A DNA stretch of 64,000 nucleotides from Alloboseaceae bacterium BT-24-1 (GCA_025846845.1 JAOYTL010000016.1:62001-126000); one strand, 5' to 3'; numbered from the stretch's first letter, positions 15,502 to 25,905 are shown. Program-made: numbers and translations. The notes: a model not told the origin generated them from the sequence alone.

Positions 15502-15939
15502 TTGCCTCCAGCGTCCGTCGATCGCGCCCCGCTCCGGCGTCGCGCGCCTGCCTGCCGGCCGACCGCCATCGCGGTGCTGGGATTTTGCGGCCTTGCGACC
15601 CTCGCGCCTCTTGCCGCCCAGGACATCGATCCGGCCAAGGCCAGGGCGCAATTCCTGTCGAGCTGCGGCGTCTGCCACACCGCCGAGAAGGGCGGGGCCA
15701 ATCGCCAGGGCCCGAACCTGCATGACGTCGTCGGCAAGCCGGCAGCCGCCCGCGGCGATTTCAAGTTCTCGGAACCGCTGAAGAGCTCCGGCCTGGTCTG
15801 GGACGAGGCGACGCTCGACCGCTGGATCGAGGACGCCGCGGCGATGCGGCCGGGCACGACCATGGCCTACCGCCAGCGCGACGCCGAGCGGCGCAAGCTC
15901 GTCATCGCCTACCTCAAGACCCTGGCCGAGCCGAAATAG
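15502..15939 (+). CDS. Class I c-type cytochrome, monohaem
   Basis: The 145-residue protein has an N-terminal signal/anchor (TAIAVLGFCGLATLAPLAAQ, residues 21-40) after a basic start, then the haem site SCGVCHT (Cys55, Cys58, His59) and an axial Met in RPGTTMAYR. Size and spacing fit a small periplasmic electron carrier. The start is TTG; the preceding AGAGG lies inside a hairpin arm. It may accept electrons from the GMC oxidoreductase 1 kb downstream on the same strand (inference). Confidence 0.9.
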   Translation: MPPASVDRAPLRRRAPACRPTAIAVLGFCGLATLAPLAAQDIDPAKARAQFLSSCGVCHTAEKGGANRQGPNLHDVVGKPAAARGDFKFSEPLKSSGLVWDEATLDRWIEDAAAMRPGTTMAYRQRDAERRKLVIAYLKTLAEPK

Positions 15940-15949
15940 GAGCGCGCCC

Positions 15950-16345
15950 GTGGCCAAAGCCATCCACATGATGATCCGCGTGCTCGACGAGGGGCGCTCG
16001 CTCGCCTTCTACGAGACGACCTTCGGCCTCACGGTCGCCGACCGCTTCGCCTTCGACGGCTTCACGCTGGTCTATCTGCGCAATCGCGAGGCGGATTTCG
16101 AGGTCGAGCTGACCATCAATCACGATCGCACGGAGCCCTATGCGCTCGGCGACGGCTACGGTCACATCGCCTTCGCAGTGGAGGATCTCGACGCCGAGCA
16201 TGCGCGCATTGTCGCCGCCGGGCTCTCGCCCAATCCGATCAAGGAATTCCACCGCGACGGCGCGCTCCTCGCCCGCTTCTTCTTCATCCAGGATCCCGAC
16301 GGCTACAAGATCGAGGTCCTCCAGAAACACGGCCGCTACCGCTAG
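15950..16345 (+). CDS. Glyoxalase I family (VOC) protein
   Basis: The 131-residue protein starts at a GTG (MAKAIHMMIRVLDEGRSLAFYE) and matches lactoylglutathione lyase: metal ligands His6, Glu in EVELTINH region, His in GYGHIAFAVEDL, and Glu in GYKIEVLQKHG. Glyoxalase I isomerises the hemithioacetal of methylglyoxal and glutathione. Some positions differ from GloA, so another VOC reaction is possible. It lies 10 bases after the cytochrome gene. Confidence 0.85.
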   Translation: MAKAIHMMIRVLDEGRSLAFYETTFGLTVADRFAFDGFTLVYLRNREADFEVELTINHDRTEPYALGDGYGHIAFAVEDLDAEHARIVAAGLSPNPIKEFHRDGALLARFFFIQDPDGYKIEVLQKHGRYR

Positions 16346-16400
16346 CGCAGGCACCTAACCGGCGCAGCGGAGAAACGCGCCGGAAAAACGGGAGGACACC

Positions 16401-16943
16401 ATGGCCAGACTGCACGAAGCCGCGCCTACGGTGACGCTGGACCGTCGCCGCTTCATCGCCGGGACGGGTGCTGCCGCGATCGCGATATCGGGTGGCGCGC
16501 TGATCCATGCCGGTGAGGCTTGGGGGCTGGAGGTCAAGGCGCTGAAGCCTGAGACCATGCTGACGCTGATCAAGCTGGCGCGCGACATCTACCCGCATGA
16601 TCGCCTGGCCGACCGCTTCTACGCGGTTGCGATGAAATCCTATGACGAGAAGGTGGCGAAGGATGCGGCCGCCAAGGCCGACACCGAGCGGGCGGTCGCC
16701 GAGCTCGATGCACTCGCCCGGAAGCAGCACAAGCTCCCTTACGCGCAGGTCGGCTGGGAGAGTCAGCGGGTGAACCTGCTGCGCGCCATCCAGAAGGGCA
16801 AGTTCTTCCAGGGCGTGCGCGGGAGCCTCGTCGTCTCGCTCTACAACCAGCCGGAGATCTGGCCGGCCTTCGGCTACGAGGGCGAGAGCGCCTCCAAGGG
16901 CGGCTACATCGCCCGCGGCTTCGGCGACATCACCTGGCTCTGA
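16401..16943 (+). CDS. Tat-exported small subunit of a GMC dehydrogenase (gluconate 2-dehydrogenase subunit 3-like)
   Basis: The 180-residue protein opens with a twin-arginine signal (LDRRRFIAGTGAAAIAISGGAL). The mature part contains MLTLIKLARDIYPHDRLADRFYA and ends FGYEGESASKGGYIARGFGDITW, as in small subunits of membrane-bound gluconate and related dehydrogenases. In such complexes this subunit carries the folded flavoprotein, which has no signal of its own, across the membrane. The flavoprotein gene follows 25 bases later. Confidence 0.82.
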   Translation: MARLHEAAPTVTLDRRRFIAGTGAAAIAISGGALIHAGEAWGLEVKALKPETMLTLIKLARDIYPHDRLADRFYAVAMKSYDEKVAKDAAAKADTERAVAELDALARKQHKLPYAQVGWESQRVNLLRAIQKGKFFQGVRGSLVVSLYNQPEIWPAFGYEGESASKGGYIARGFGDITWL

Positions 16944-16968
16944 AACCATAAATCGGGAGGAGGCAGCC

Positions 16969-18537
16969 ATGGCTGCAACATTCGATCTGAACGACGATAC
17001 CGTCGTGGTGGTCGTCGGCTCCGGCGCCGGCGGCGGCACGCTCGCCACCGAGCTGGCGCTGAAGGGCATCAAGGTGATCTGCCTCGAAGCGGGCAAGCGC
17101 CATGAGATGGAGGACTTCCTCAACGACGAATGGGCCTCCTTCGCCCAACTCGCCTGGACCGACATGCGCACGACCTCGGGTTCCTGGCGTGTCGCGCGCG
17201 ATTTCGCCAATCTGCCGGCCTGGATCGTCAAGGCGGTCGGCGGCTCGACGACGCATTGGGCCGGCGCCTCGCTGCGTTTCCAGCCGCATGAGTTCAAGGC
17301 GCGCACCACTTATGGCGCGCTCAAGGGCGCGAACCTGCTCGACTGGCCGGTCGACCTCGCCGAGATGGCGCCCTGGTACGCCAAGGCCGAGGACCGGATG
17401 GGCGTGACGCTGACCAACGGCATTCCAGGCCTGCCCGGCAACAACAACTTCAAAGTGCTGGAGAAGGGCGCAAAGAAGCTCGGCTACAAGGAGGTTCATA
17501 CCGGTCGGATGGCGATCAATTCCGAGCCGCGCGACGGCCGCGGTGCCTGCCAGCAGATCGGCTTCTGCTTCCAGGGCTGCAAGTCCGGCGCGAAATGGTC
17601 GACGCTCTATGCCGAGATCCCGAAGGGCGAGGCCACCGGCAAGCTCGAGGTCAGGCCGGAATCCTTCGTCCAGAAGATCGAGCACGACGCCTCAGGCAAG
17701 GTCACCGGCGTCGTCTATCTCGACGGCAAGGGCGTGCAGCAGCGCCAGAAGGCGCGGATCGTCGCGGTCGCCGGCAATTCGATCGAGAGCCCGCGCCTGC
17801 TGCTCAACTCGGCCTCGAACCTGTTCAAGGATGGGCTCGCCAACTCGTCGGGGCAGGTCGGCCGCAACTACATGCGGCACATGACCGGCTCGGTCTATGG
17901 TGTCTTCGACAAGCCGGTGAGGATGTGGCGCGGCACGACCATGGCCGGCATCGTCCAGGACGAGGCGCATCACGACACCAAGCGCGGCTTCGTCGGCGGC
18001 TACGAGCTGGAGACGCTGTCGATCGGCCTGCCCTTCATGGCCGCCTTCCTCGATCCTGGCTCCTGGGGGCGCGAGTTCACCACCGCGCTCGATTCCTATG
18101 AGAACATGGCCGGCATGTGGATCGTCGGCGAGGACATGCCGCAGGAGAGCAACCGCATCACCCTCTCCGACAAGAAGGACAAGGGCGGCATGCCGGTAGC
18201 CAATGTCCATTTCGACGACCACCCCAATGACCTCGCCATGCGCAACCATGCCTACAAGCAGGGCGCGGCGATCTACGGCGCGGTCGGGGCAACGCGGACC
18301 TTCCCGACGACGCCCTATCCCTCGACCCACAACCTCGGCACCAACCGCATGTCCGAGAAGCCGCGAGACGGCGTCGTCAACAAGTACGGCCAGAGCCACG
18401 ACATCAAGAACCTGTTCGTCTCCGACGGCAGCCAGTTCACCACCGGCGGCGCCGAGAACCCGACGCTGACCATCGTCGCTTTAGCACTGCGCCAGGCCGA
18501 CTACATCGAGAAGCAGATGGCGCAGAAGACCGTCTGA
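16969..18537 (+). CDS. GMC-family FAD-dependent dehydrogenase, large subunit
   Basis: The 522-residue protein has the FAD-binding loop VVVVGSGAGGGTLATELALKG near residues 13-33, GGSTTHWAGASLRF near 95-108, and the C-terminal HNLGTNRMSEKPRDGVVN with FVSDGSQFTTGGAENPTLTI, all marks of the gluconate/fructose dehydrogenase branch of GMC enzymes. There is no signal peptide, so export would depend on the Tat subunit upstream. Likely it oxidises a sugar or sugar acid and passes electrons to a cytochrome c. A strong hairpin follows. Confidence 0.92.
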   Translation: MAATFDLNDDTVVVVVGSGAGGGTLATELALKGIKVICLEAGKRHEMEDFLNDEWASFAQLAWTDMRTTSGSWRVARDFANLPAWIVKAVGGSTTHWAGASLRFQPHEFKARTTYGALKGANLLDWPVDLAEMAPWYAKAEDRMGVTLTNGIPGLPGNNNFKVLEKGAKKLGYKEVHTGRMAINSEPRDGRGACQQIGFCFQGCKSGAKWSTLYAEIPKGEATGKLEVRPESFVQKIEHDASGKVTGVVYLDGKGVQQRQKARIVAVAGNSIESPRLLLNSASNLFKDGLANSSGQVGRNYMRHMTGSVYGVFDKPVRMWRGTTMAGIVQDEAHHDTKRGFVGGYELETLSIGLPFMAAFLDPGSWGREFTTALDSYENMAGMWIVGEDMPQESNRITLSDKKDKGGMPVANVHFDDHPNDLAMRNHAYKQGAAIYGAVGATRTFPTTPYPSTHNLGTNRMSEKPRDGVVNKYGQSHDIKNLFVSDGSQFTTGGAENPTLTIVALALRQADYIEKQMAQKTV

Positions 18538-18592
18538 GGTCTCGTTCCCCGTCCGGCGCGCGATGGCGAGCTGCGCCGCCGTGCCCGGATGC

Positions 18593-18623
18593 GATGCCCG
18601 GCCTTCCTCCCCGGCCGGGCATC
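18593..18623 (+). terminator. Hairpin terminator after the GMC operon
   Basis: GATGCCCGGCC (18593-18603) and GGCCGGGCATC (18613-18623) form a perfect 11-bp stem with a 9-base loop, 56 bases after the GMC stop. It is followed by GTCATGT rather than a clear T run. Confidence 0.7.
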
Positions 18624-18690
18624 GTCATGTCCATTCGGAGCGCAGTGCGACGCTCTGGTGGTCGGGTGCCTGTTGAGGTAAAATCCCGGC

Positions 18691-18912
18691 ATGGTTCGAA
18701 AGCCCGACAGAGCCCCGAGCGAGATTGCTGACGACGTGGCCGAGCGCAGGCTCGTCGCGATGCATCTGCAGAGCATCGAGGACAACCCGCTCGATGCGGA
18801 CGATGTCGCCATGTTCGCGATGTTCGAGCGTGAAGGCTGGTCGCAGGAGAGGCGCCGCGAACACATCCGCAGGAAGGCCTTGGCCGCAGCCTTCTCGCCT
18901 GCTGCCGAATGA
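18691..18912 (+). CDS. Antitoxin-like partner of a Fic protein (VbhA-like)
   Basis: The 73-residue protein lies directly before a Fic gene and overlaps it by ATGA, the usual layout of FicA/VbhA-type antitoxins. These place an [ST]xxxE[GN] helix over the Fic site and block ATP. The comparable stretch here is MHLQSIEDNPLDADDVAMF: Glu30 is present but Leu26 stands where Ser/Thr is expected and Asp31 where Gly/Asn is. The following MFEREGWSQERRREHIR is typical of the family's C-terminal half. Either the motif is divergent or inhibition differs. Confidence 0.75.
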   Translation: MVRKPDRAPSEIADDVAERRLVAMHLQSIEDNPLDADDVAMFAMFEREGWSQERRREHIRRKALAAAFSPAAE

Positions 18913-19481
18913 GCGATCCGGATTACTGCTATCCGCCAAGCTATACGGTTCTGAAAAACAAACTGAATTTGCGCGATCCAGAAGCGCTCGATCGCTTCGA
19001 GCGGCGCTCCGTCGTGCAGCGCATCGGGGAAGGAGTTCCCTCCGGCCAGTTCGATCTGGCCCATCTGCGCGCCATCCACCACCATCTCTTCCAGGACGTC
19101 TATGACTGGGCCGGAGAATTGCGCACGGTCGAGATCGCCAAGGGCGGCAACCAGTTCCAGTTCCGGCGTTACATCGGCACCGGCATGGCCGATGTGCATC
19201 GGCGGATCGTCGCGGGCGGCTATCTGAAAGATCTCGCGCCTGCCGACTTTGCGGCTCGCGCCGGCGAGATCATCGGCGACATCAACTATGTCCATCCCTT
19301 TCGCGAGGGGAACGGCCGCGCTCAGGCGCTTTATCTTGAGCAACTCGCGCTCCAGGCCGGCCATCCGCTCGATCTGCGCCGGATCGTCAGGGACGAGTGG
19401 ATGGCGGCGTCCAGAGCGGCGCATGCCGGCGATTATGGCCAGTTCGGCGCTTGCATCCGGAAGGCGATCGTTGCGTCGTGA
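18909..19481 (+). CDS. Fic domain protein (AMP-transferase family)
   Basis: The 190-residue protein has the Fic core HPFREGNGR at residues 129-137, the upstream DWAGELRTVEIAKGGNQF flap region near 66-83, and FDLAHLRAIHHHLFQDVYDW. Fic enzymes transfer AMP from ATP to protein side chains; toxin versions often target gyrase and topoisomerase IV. The full motif is HxFx[DE]GN[GK]RxxR; the last Arg, which contacts ATP phosphates, is Ala140 here (GNGRAQA). Activity may be reduced or specificity altered. It is translationally coupled to the antitoxin-like gene. Confidence 0.92.
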   Translation: MSDPDYCYPPSYTVLKNKLNLRDPEALDRFERRSVVQRIGEGVPSGQFDLAHLRAIHHHLFQDVYDWAGELRTVEIAKGGNQFQFRRYIGTGMADVHRRIVAGGYLKDLAPADFAARAGEIIGDINYVHPFREGNGRAQALYLEQLALQAGHPLDLRRIVRDEWMAASRAAHAGDYGQFGACIRKAIVAS

Positions 19482-19572
19482 ACGGGCGACCGCCCTGCAA
19501 CGGCGCGCTTGCGCCCCGCGTCCGGCCCCCCTAATCAGCCGGCGACGCATTTCGTGACGCGAGGCTCAATCG

Positions 19573-20682
19573 ATGGCGAACCACAAGCTCCTGCTGCTCC
19601 CCGGCGACGGCATCGGCCCCGAGGTGATGGGGCAGGTCGAGAAGATCGTCTCCTGGTTCGAGAGGCAGGGCCTCGGCTCGTTCTCGCTCGAGCGCGGCCT
19701 CGTCGGCGGCATCGCCTATGACACGCACAAGGCCGCGATCTCCGAAGGCGACATGAAGCTCGCCCAGGAAGCCGATGCCGTGCTCTTCGGTGCGGTCGGC
19801 GGCCCGAAATGGGCCGATGTGCCCTATCAGCACCGCCCCGAGGCCGGTCTCTTGCGCCTGCGCAAGGATCTCGGCCTGTTCGCGAACCTCCGTCCGGCGA
19901 TCTGCTACCCGGCGCTGGCCTCGGCCTCGTCGCTGAAGCCCGAAGTGGTCGAGGGGCTCGACATCCTGATCGTGCGCGAGCTCACCGGCGGCGTCTATTT
20001 CGGCGAGCCCAAGGAGATCGTCACGCTGGAGGATGGCTCCAAGCGCGGCGTCGACACCCAGCTCTACACCACCGGCGAAATCGAACGCATCTGCGCCGTC
20101 GCCTTCGAGCTGGCCCGCACCCGCCGCAACAAGGTCTCCTCGGCCGAGAAGCACAACGTCATGAAGACCGGCGTGCTCTGGAAGCAGACGGTCACCGCCC
20201 AGCACGCCCGCGACTACAAGGACGTCGAGCTCGAGCATGTGCTGGCCGACAATTGCGCCATGCAGCTGGTGCGCTGGCCCAAGCAATACGACGTCATCGT
20301 CTGTGACAACCTCTTCGGCGACATCCTCTCCGACGTCGCGGCGATGCTGACCGGCTCGCTCGGCATGCTGCCTTCGGCTTCGCTCGGCGCCGAGGACAAG
20401 GCCACCGGCAAGCGCAAGGCGCTCTACGAGCCCGTCCACGGCTCGGCGCCTGACATCGCCGGCAAGGGCCTGGCGAACCCGATCGCGATGATCGGCTCCT
20501 TCGCCATGGCGCTGCGCTATTCCTTCGGCGCCGGCGAGGCAGCCGACCGGCTCGAAGGCGCCATCGCCGACGTGCTCGGCGCCGGCACCCGCACCAAGGA
20601 CATCGCGGCGCCGGGCGCCAACGCCGTCTCGACCACCGAGATGGGCGACGCCATCGTCAAGGCGCTCGAAGCGCGGGGGTGA
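19573..20682 (+). CDS. leuB: 3-isopropylmalate dehydrogenase
   Basis: The 369-residue enzyme oxidatively decarboxylates 3-isopropylmalate in leucine synthesis with NAD. Visible are LLLPGDGIGPEVM at the N terminus, LFGAVGGPKWADVP, LRLRKDLGLFANLRPA with substrate Args, VRELTGGVYFGEP, and the catalytic D-N-xF-GD-ILSD-AA segment (DNLFGDILSDVAAML), followed by YEPVHGSAPDIAGKG. Length is normal. leuC and leuD are not in the window. Confidence 0.97.
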   Translation: MANHKLLLLPGDGIGPEVMGQVEKIVSWFERQGLGSFSLERGLVGGIAYDTHKAAISEGDMKLAQEADAVLFGAVGGPKWADVPYQHRPEAGLLRLRKDLGLFANLRPAICYPALASASSLKPEVVEGLDILIVRELTGGVYFGEPKEIVTLEDGSKRGVDTQLYTTGEIERICAVAFELARTRRNKVSSAEKHNVMKTGVLWKQTVTAQHARDYKDVELEHVLADNCAMQLVRWPKQYDVIVCDNLFGDILSDVAAMLTGSLGMLPSASLGAEDKATGKRKALYEPVHGSAPDIAGKGLANPIAMIGSFAMALRYSFGAGEAADRLEGAIADVLGAGTRTKDIAAPGANAVSTTEMGDAIVKALEARG

Positions 20683-20787
20683 GGCCGACCGCCACCGGCA
20701 CAGGAAGCGGGTGGCGATTTCAGGGTGATACGGGCTTTCTCGGAGCCATCAGCGGTCGCTCTGACCGCATTGACTCCGAGGTTCCTG

Positions 20788-21213
20788 ATGAATGCAAATG
20801 CCGGCGGTCCGTCCGCCCTGGAGCTGCTCGAACGCATGTTCGCGGTCGAGCTGCGCTTCCTGCAGCAGGAGGAGGCCGATCTCAGTCTGCTCGCCACCGC
20901 CTTCCATCCCGATGTCGTGGTGCACGAGCCGGCCTCGCTGCCTTATGCTGGCGACTGGAGCGGGCTCGATGGCGTCGGCCGGCTGTTCAGGACGATGCGC
21001 GAGACCTGGAGCGACCTTTCGGTCGATGGCCTGCAGGCCGCGAAGACCGGCGATACCGTCTTCATGAGCTGCAGTCTGCACCTCACGGCCCGAGGCAGTG
21101 GCAGGACGATCACGCAGCCTTTCGCGGAGGTGCTGCGTTTTGAGAACGGGCGCCTGATCGAGGGCACACCGTTCTATTACGACACGGCGGCGATCGGAGC
21201 GGCTCTTTCGTGA
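20788..21213 (+). CDS. SnoaL/NTF2-like protein
   Basis: The 141-residue protein fits the NTF2-like cone fold: an N-terminal helix (ALELLERMFAVELRFL), FHPDVVVHEPASLPYAGDWSGLDGV, and a C-terminal strand pair (TQPFAEVLRFENGRLIEGTPFYYD). The pattern resembles SnoaL-type small-molecule enzymes or binding proteins. I start at the ATG at 20788 after GAGG; the frame is open upstream to 20725. Function unknown. Confidence 0.8.
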   Translation: MNANAGGPSALELLERMFAVELRFLQQEEADLSLLATAFHPDVVVHEPASLPYAGDWSGLDGVGRLFRTMRETWSDLSVDGLQAAKTGDTVFMSCSLHLTARGSGRTITQPFAEVLRFENGRLIEGTPFYYDTAAIGAALS

Positions 21214-21241
21214 ATTCGCAACCAGAGCGTGCCGGTGGCGC

Positions 21242-21270
21242 TTGACAGCATCAAAGATAGAACGAATAGT
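21242..21270 (+). promoter_or_regulatory. Candidate sigma-70 promoter
   Basis: TTGACA (21242-21247), a 17-base spacer and AATAGT (21265-21270) lie 43 bases before the ATG of the next hypothetical gene, in a locally AT-rich patch. Confidence 0.5.
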
Positions 21271-21312
21271 GAACATAATCACATGTCGGATGCTGTAGAG
21301 GGGAGGGCGGTC

Positions 21313-21750
21313 ATGTCGATGGAATTGCTTGTCGGATTGCCGACGGGAGCAACGGCCGACGGCGCGGGGCTTGCAGCTCAAGCCAACAGCCTGGGCTTTG
21401 AGCTCTCGTTCAGTGGTGCTTTCTCGCTCGACAGTGCCGACGGCTTCCAACCAGGCAAGCTGGCGGGTCTGGAGGCCGGAGTCGAAATCGACATTGTCGA
21501 GCGGGCCGAGGTCGAAGAGATGTCGGATCTCTTCGGTGAGCAGGCGGACAAGCTGGAGAAGGTCATCGCCTTCTATTGGGGCGGGAGCTTTGCCGAGGGC
21601 GCCTTCGCTTATGCTCTCGCTGCTGCGCTGATCGCAGCCTGCAATGGTATCTGCTTCGACCCGCAGGAAGATGAGCTGCTGTCGCTTGAGCAGGTGAGGC
21701 AGGGCGCGGAAGGCCTGTTGGACGCGGCTCGCAAGCAGCCAGCCGGCTGA
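21313..21750 (+). CDS. Hypothetical protein, 145 aa
   Basis: No family is firmly recognised. The protein is acidic, with LEAGVEIDIVERAEVEEMSDLF, an alanine-rich helix (AEGAFAYALAAALIAACNG) and an ICFDPQEDELLSLEQVRQGAEG tail. Similar tails (xxDPQExxxxSxExA) occur in unannotated proteins with a deamidase-immunity flavour, but this is only recollection. GGGAGGGCGGTC precedes the ATG at 21313, and a plausible promoter lies at 21242. It is convergent with the ABC exporter, with 5 bases between them. Confidence 0.7.
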   Translation: MSMELLVGLPTGATADGAGLAAQANSLGFELSFSGAFSLDSADGFQPGKLAGLEAGVEIDIVERAEVEEMSDLFGEQADKLEKVIAFYWGGSFAEGAFAYALAAALIAACNGICFDPQEDELLSLEQVRQGAEGLLDAARKQPAG

Positions 21751-21755
21751 CGGCG

Positions 21756-23480
<1,725 letters not shown>

Positions 23481-23655
23481 GGCGCCGCTGTTAGCATATT
23501 GGCGCCGTGCCGGGCAGCCGGCAGTGGAGGGCGTGCCACGCGCAGGCTGCATTGCGCCAGTCAGCCGAGGTGGCGCAGCGGAGGTACCAACCTTACGTCG
23601 TTGACGCGCTTGAGGTGGGCGTCACGATCACCCCTGCACTGGGGAGGGGCAAGCG

Positions 23656-23928
23656 ATGGTCAGATTGGCGCTCATTGCAGGCGCTGCGGCTGCGTTCGTC
23701 TTGGCTTTCGGCGCGCCCGTCCGTGCGCAGGAGGGCTGCAAGCAGGTCACCAGTTCCTGCTCGGCCCTGTTCAGGGGCTGCGAGCAGAACTGCAATAAGG
23801 TCGGCAGCAATCCGTCGGCCTGCATCGCCCGCGTCTGCACCCCGCCGCTCGCCGGCTGCAAGTCCAACGGGGTCTGGCGCAGCGTCCAGAGCGGTTCGGC
23901 CTGCTGGGCGACCAAGAACAAATCCTGA
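23656..23928 (+). CDS. Small exported cysteine-rich protein
   Basis: The 90-residue protein has a signal peptide ending PVRAQ at residue 25. The 65-residue mature part contains eight Cys (28, 35, 42, 46, 56, 61, 68, 83), the first three at exact heptad spacing, so four disulfides could form in the periplasm. GGGGAGGGGC precedes the ATG. No family recognised. Confidence 0.72.
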   Translation: MVRLALIAGAAAAFVLAFGAPVRAQEGCKQVTSSCSALFRGCEQNCNKVGSNPSACIARVCTPPLAGCKSNGVWRSVQSGSACWATKNKS

Positions 23929-23952
23929 GCTGCCTTTCGCTCGAACGGAAGG

Positions 23953-25905
23953 TTAGCCGCCCAGCCGGTATTTGACGAAGCCCTCGCCGGCGTCGCCGAC
24001 CGCCTCGGCTTTCAGCGCGTCGGGCTTCTTGCCGGCGGCGGCGGGCGAGGTCGGGAAGGTGACGTTGACGTTGGCCGGCAAGGGCTTTAGCGACCAGTTG
24101 TTGTCGGCGGCCGGGTTGATCGTCTTCTTCTCGATGATGAAGCGCACGATCACGTCGCGGTTGAGGTCGGGCGCTTCCAGCACCACCGTCGTCTTCGTGC
24201 CCGGAAAATTGCCGCCGCCGGAGGCGCGATAGTTGTTGGTGACGACGATGAACTCGGCTTTTTCGTCCACCGGCCTGCCTTGGTAGGCGAGGTCGACGAT
24301 GCGGTGCGCATCGGGCGCCACCAGCTTGCCATCGCCGTCATAGCGCGAGGCTTGCGTCACATCGATCTGGTAGGTGACGCCGTCGATCACGTCGAAATTG
24401 AAGGCCGGGAAGCCCGGATTGATCAGCGGCTGCTCTTCGGTCTTGGCGACGTCGATCCTGTTGAAGATGCCGGCCGAGCGCTCCAGCCATTCGCGGAGCT
24501 GCGCGCCGCTGACTTTCACGATCTGCACCGTGTTCGGGTAAAGATAGATGTCGGCGACGTTCTTGATCGCGATCGGCCCGGCTGGGATGTCGGTGAAGAA
24601 GGCCGGGCCGGCGCGCCCGCCTGATTTGAACGGGGCGGCCGCCGAGAGGATTGGCAAATCCTTGTGCGGCGTCTGCGCCATCAGCGGCTTGGCATAGGCG
24701 ATCTGCGCCTCCGCCACGATCTGCACCGACGGGTCGTCGGCGACGAGGGCGAAATAGCTGTTGATCGGGGCGCTGGTCGTGCCGACGGGCTCGCGCATAT
24801 AGCTCAGCGTCGCCTCGTGATCGGCCTTCACCGTGGCAAGCACGGCCGCTTCCACCTCCGCCTTCGGCACGATCTTGCGGTCGGGCGTGCGCTCATAGAT
24901 CGGCTTGGGATCGACCTTGAAATCGGCGATGCGCCAGCGCCCGTCGCGCTTCTCCAGCTCGAGATCGACGATGCCGACATGCGAGCCCCAAAAACCGGGC
25001 TGGCAGGCCGGCTTGCCATGCAGCGAGCCCTTCTTGTTGTCGACGCCGGGAATGCCGTCGAAGGCCTTGCCACCGGGGAAGACGAGATGCTGGTGGCCGG
25101 TCAGCACGACGTCGATGCCGTCGAGCCTGGCAAGATGCAGCGCCGCGTTCTCCTCGCCGCCCTTGCGCTCGCCGCCGGCAATGCCGGAATGGCAGAGCGC
25201 GATGGTCAGGTCCGGATGGGCAAGCGCGATCTCCGGCAGGTACTTTTGCGCGGCGTCGACGATGTCGGTCGCGGTCACCTTGCGCTCGAGATTGCCCTTG
25301 TCCCACTGCATGATCTGGGGCGGCACGAAGCCGATCACCGCGATGTTGAGCACATGCCTGGCGCCGGCCTCGTCCTCGAAGCTCTGCTCGAAGATGCGCC
25401 AGGGCTCGATCAGCGTGCCGCCGCCGACACGGTCGACATTGGCGCAGATGATCGGGAACTCGGCGCGGGCGAGGCCGTGCTCCAGGAACTCCAGCCCGTA
25501 GTTGAATTCGTGATTGCCGAGCGTGCCGCATTGATAGGGCAGGGCGTTCATCGCGGCGATCATCGGATGGGTCTCGCCAGCCTTCAGCCCCTTCTTGTAG
25601 GCGACGAAATCGCCGAGCGAGGAGCCCTGCAGGAAGTCGCCATTGTCGAAGAGCAGGCTGTTCTTCGTTTCCGCCTGCGCCGCCTTGATCAGGTTCGCCG
25701 TCTTGGCGAGGCCGACCGTGTCGTCGGGCGCGTCGCGGAAATAGTCGTAAGGCACGACGTTGACGTGGAGATCGCTGGTCTCCAGCAGCCGCAGCTTGAG
25801 CTTGGCCGACCCTTGCGCCGCCAGCGGGGTTGCGAGCGCGCCGGCCGCGGCGATGGCGGCTCCAGCCTTGAGCGTGTCGCGGCGGCTGAAACGGGCGCGG
25901 TCCAT
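23953..25905 (-). CDS. cpdB: 2',3'-cyclic-nucleotide 2'-phosphodiesterase / 3'-nucleotidase
   Basis: The 650-residue protein has a Tat signal (RFSRRDTLKAGAAIAAAG), the metallophosphatase domain (LLETSDLHVNVVPYDYFRD with metal ligands, DNGDFLQGSSLGD, GNHEFNYGLEFL, TGHQHLVFPGG) and a C-terminal 5'-nucleotidase domain (VTNNYRASGGGNFPGT). It hydrolyses 2',3'-cyclic nucleotides and 3'-nucleotides in the periplasm to recover nucleosides and phosphate. AGGAG favours the second of two adjacent ATGs (25905). Confidence 0.95.
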   Translation of the reverse strand: MDRARFSRRDTLKAGAAIAAAGALATPLAAQGSAKLKLRLLETSDLHVNVVPYDYFRDAPDDTVGLAKTANLIKAAQAETKNSLLFDNGDFLQGSSLGDFVAYKKGLKAGETHPMIAAMNALPYQCGTLGNHEFNYGLEFLEHGLARAEFPIICANVDRVGGGTLIEPWRIFEQSFEDEAGARHVLNIAVIGFVPPQIMQWDKGNLERKVTATDIVDAAQKYLPEIALAHPDLTIALCHSGIAGGERKGGEENAALHLARLDGIDVVLTGHQHLVFPGGKAFDGIPGVDNKKGSLHGKPACQPGFWGSHVGIVDLELEKRDGRWRIADFKVDPKPIYERTPDRKIVPKAEVEAAVLATVKADHEATLSYMREPVGTTSAPINSYFALVADDPSVQIVAEAQIAYAKPLMAQTPHKDLPILSAAAPFKSGGRAGPAFFTDIPAGPIAIKNVADIYLYPNTVQIVKVSGAQLREWLERSAGIFNRIDVAKTEEQPLINPGFPAFNFDVIDGVTYQIDVTQASRYDGDGKLVAPDAHRIVDLAYQGRPVDEKAEFIVVTNNYRASGGGNFPGTKTTVVLEAPDLNRDVIVRFIIEKKTINPAADNNWSLKPLPANVNVTFPTSPAAAGKKPDALKAEAVGDAGEGFVKYRLGG

